From Bog-113 sp965226755 (lineage in GTDB: Bacteria; Acidobacteriota; Terriglobia; Bryobacterales; Bryobacteraceae), in the NCBI GenBank assembly GCA_965226755.1, contig CBDDDT010000003.1, positions 2,728,001-2,792,000 of the forward strand: a DNA stretch of 64,000 bases, given 5' to 3'. A model generated the notes under the pieces. It was given only the letters and a program-made list of their open reading frames with translations, ran no database searches and was not told the DNA's origin. Below, piece by piece: positions 62,071-64,000 of this stretch. Each line of letters begins with the position of its first letter. Position 1 is the stretch's first letter. Made by a program: the position numbers and the translations under genes.

Positions 62071-63740
62071 CGGACCTCTCGTGCATTTTGAGGTTCTGGC
62101 GGGTCAAGGCCGGCAGATAGCCCTTCGGCGTGGTAGTCGTAGGGACCACGATCGACACGAGGTTGACGATCGAAGTTTTTAGGGGGCGGAGGGGATGTCG
62201 TGGTCCACTCGAGACCGGTTGCGCCCCAGGGATTGTTGCCGGCGCGTTGTCCATAAAAGATAGACCAGGCGAAATAGCCGAGCGGCAGCAGATAGGCGAC
62301 CGCCAGGACCGCCGCTCCCGACGAAGACATCACATTGTAGATTTGAAATTCGGGTGGATAGGTATGATATCGCCGCGGCATCCCCAGATAGCCCGCGAAA
62401 AATTGCGGAAGGAACGTCATGTTGAAGCCGAAATACATCAGGATCGCGGCGAATTTGGCCCACGACTCCGGATACATTTTTCCCGTGATCTTGGGCCACC
62501 AGAAATGCAGGCCGCCGAAGAAGGCCGATACCGAGCCTCCGACCATGATGTAGTGAAAGTGGGCGACGACGAAGTATGTGTCGGTAACGTGCACGTCGAC
62601 GGGGATCGAGGCGAGAAACAGGCCCGACAGACCGCCCGTGGTGAACAGACCGACAAAACCAAGCGCGTACAGCATGGGTGAGTTGAAGCTGATCTGCCCG
62701 CGGTACAGCGAGGCGGTCCAATTGAACACTTTGATGGCAGATGGCACTGCGATGATGAAGGAGAGAAACGAGAAAATCAGGCTCGCGTAGGCCGACTGGC
62801 CGGACACGAACATATGGTGTCCCCAGACAAAGAAGCCGATCCCTGCAATCGCGATCATGGCGTAGACCATGAAATCGTAGCCGAAGATCCGTCGACGCGC
62901 GAAGCACGGTATGATCTCGGAGACTACGCCCATCGCCGGCAGGATCATGATGTAAACGGCCGGGTGCGAGTAGAACCAGAATAGATGCTGGAATAGGATC
63001 GGATCGCCACCGCGGGCTGGATCGAAGATCGGCAGGCCGAGCCATCGCTCCGCCATCACCAGCAGCAGTGAGATCGCCAGAACCGGTGTAGCCAGCACCA
63101 TGATGATCGAGGTGGCGTAAATCGCCCAGACAAATAGCGGCAGCCGGAACCAGGTCATGCCGGGCGCGCGGAGCATGTGGGTTGTGACGATGAAATTGAC
63201 TCCGGTCGCAATGCTGGCAAAGCCGACGACGAACACGCCGGCGGCGGCCGCAAGGACGTGGCTGTTGGAGAACATGGTCGAGTAGGGCGTGTAGAAGGTC
63301 CAGCCGGTATCGACGCCGCCGGCGACGAGCGCATATACGGTGAACGCACCCGCGGCGATGGTCAGGTACCAACTGAAGAGATTCAGCCGCGGGAAAGCCA
63401 CGTCCGGAGCACCGATCATCAGCGGGAGCATGAAGTTTCCCATCGTGTTGGGAATAGACGGCACCAGGAAGAACCAAACCATGATGATGCCGTGGAACGA
63501 GAACAGCTTGTTGTAGCTGTCCGAGGTAAGCAGTCCGCCGTTCGGGGTGAACAGTTCCAGGCGAACAGCCGTGATCGCCGCGCCGCCCATGAAGAAGAAT
63601 ATGGTGATGGTGACGGCGTAGAGTATGGCGATGCGCTTGTGATCGGTGGTCGTCAACCAGGAGGCGATTGTCGTGCCTTGCCGCAGATAGTCGGGGCGCG
63701 GCGGAAGCGGAAGGTCGCCGGCGAGCAGGGCGTCGGTCAT
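62067..63740 (-). CDS. coxN: Cytochrome c oxidase subunit I (CoxN-like)
   Basis: This 557-residue heme-copper oxidase subunit I has twelve membrane helices. Heme and copper ligands are visible: FHGIIMVWFFLVP (heme a), WFYSHPAVYIMILP with the His-Tyr cross-link pair, WGHHMFV for CuB, and VVAHFHYIMVGG for the two heme ligands. It reduces oxygen to water and pumps protons. The start overlaps the coxM stop (ATGA). Confidence 0.94.
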   Translation of the reverse strand: MTDALLAGDLPLPPRPDYLRQGTTIASWLTTTDHKRIAILYAVTITIFFFMGGAAITAVRLELFTPNGGLLTSDSYNKLFSFHGIIMVWFFLVPSIPNTMGNFMLPLMIGAPDVAFPRLNLFSWYLTIAAGAFTVYALVAGGVDTGWTFYTPYSTMFSNSHVLAAAAGVFVVGFASIATGVNFIVTTHMLRAPGMTWFRLPLFVWAIYATSIIMVLATPVLAISLLLVMAERWLGLPIFDPARGGDPILFQHLFWFYSHPAVYIMILPAMGVVSEIIPCFARRRIFGYDFMVYAMIAIAGIGFFVWGHHMFVSGQSAYASLIFSFLSFIIAVPSAIKVFNWTASLYRGQISFNSPMLYALGFVGLFTTGGLSGLFLASIPVDVHVTDTYFVVAHFHYIMVGGSVSAFFGGLHFWWPKITGKMYPESWAKFAAILMYFGFNMTFLPQFFAGYLGMPRRYHTYPPEFQIYNVMSSSGAAVLAVAYLLPLGYFAWSIFYGQRAGNNPWGATGLEWTTTSPPPPKNFDRQPRVDRGPYDYHAEGLSAGLDPPEPQNAREVR

Positions 63741-64000
63741 CTGTCTTCTCCGTCGGACATCGATCGGATGTAAGCCGTCAAGCTCTGGATTTCGCCGTCG
63801 TTGAGCAGTCCCGCATAGCTTGGCATGACCGGTTCGTAGCCGGCCACGATGTCGCGCTTTGGCAGTACGATCGAATCGCGGATATAGCCGTCGTCTGCCT
63901 TGACTTGGCGGCCGTCCGAGAGCTGAACGATTCCGCCGTACAGGCCGTCCAGTTTCGGCGCGTGAACCGTGGACGCTTCGGCGTGGCAGCCCGAGCAGCC
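63737..64000 (-). CDS. coxM: Cytochrome c oxidase subunit II, C-terminal cytochrome c domain (partial, CoxM-like)
   Basis: The reverse strand is open from the window edge to the TGA at 63737, about 87 codons. It holds a heme c site (GCSGCHAE), DGYIRDSIVLPKRDIV and the axial methionine in EPVMPSYAGLL, then IQSLTAYIRSM. This is the fused cytochrome c domain of a caa3-type subunit II; the CuA domain lies beyond the window edge. The stop overlaps the coxN start. Confidence 0.85.
   Translation of the reverse strand, partial: GCSGCHAEASTVHAPKLDGLYGGIVQLSDGRQVKADDGYIRDSIVLPKRDIVAGYEPVMPSYAGLLNDGEIQSLTAYIRSMSDGEDR

Noticed and set aside
1..64000. CRISPR arrays, insertion sequences, integrase genes or attachment sites
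   Set aside because: No regularly spaced repeats, transposase frames or tRNA-flanked direct repeats were seen anywhere, including at the 21.16 kb junction.

Overview
The window reads as two unrelated genomic segments joined near position 21,165. Left of that point the genes look like a soil acidobacterium of the Bryobacterales/Solibacter type. They include a winged-helix/TolB-propeller regulator, a TonB receptor with an N-terminal carboxypeptidase-regulatory domain, GloVer and VCBS repeat proteins, two ECF sigma/anti-sigma pairs and a DUF1553-DUF1501 pair. Right of it everything looks like Bradyrhizobium or a close relative: imuA-imuB-dnaE2, ku, DUF4142, DUF2934, PaoABC, a YdeP-type molybdoenzyme, coxMNOP and an alphaproteobacterial LexA box. 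At the join a DUF1553 gene (minus strand) and a dnaE2 gene (plus strand) are both cut inside their coding regions. The simplest reading is a chimeric contig, probably metagenomic. A real recombination is not excluded.

Left segment (1-21.16 kb): the tail of an unknown gene; a NucS-like nuclease; a cluster of degraded toxin-antitoxin genes; a VCBS protein and a broken GloVer gene; a membrane regulator of the CadC/TolB kind; a sigma/anti-sigma pair divergent from a TonB receptor; a broken hydrolase; two TPR secretory proteins and rnc, convergent with glpD; envelope proteins, one with a 27-residue membrane microprotein coupled to it; a sigma/anti-sigma/CpxP-like trio; an A-type Fe-S carrier with a clear terminator; and the DUF1501/DUF1553 pair.

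Right segment (21.17-64 kb): a 5'-truncated dnaE2 (copy A); small genes and a DUF4142 gene; a BNR propeller protein; remnants of a two-component system; ku; an FAD/NAD(P) protein and a MOSC protein; a transglutaminase; a second dnaE2 (copy B, inverted) with imuB, imuA and an SOS box; an SRAP-dinB operon; a cassette of acyl-CoA dehydrogenase, PIG-L deacetylase, NodS-like methyltransferase and GT2; treZ; a PAS histidine kinase; a PfpI protein, a PPOX-type stress protein and DUF4142; paoABC; ydeP; an MFS exporter; and coxP-O-N with the tail of coxM.

Two themes tie the right segment together. First, DNA-damage tolerance: the ImuA/ImuB/DnaE2 mutasome, DinB, SRAP and Ku. Second, about a dozen genes carry GGAAC-N18-TT sequences, usually 20-45 bases upstream of the start. 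This matches the alphaproteobacterial general-stress (EcfG/RpoE2) promoter, and the set includes the glycan cassette, treZ, ku and the stress-protein genes. Many genes between 23 and 52 kb carry one- or two-base frameshifts, mostly in homopolymers, whereas none are seen between 52 and 64 kb. I treat most of these as probable sequence errors, not decay.
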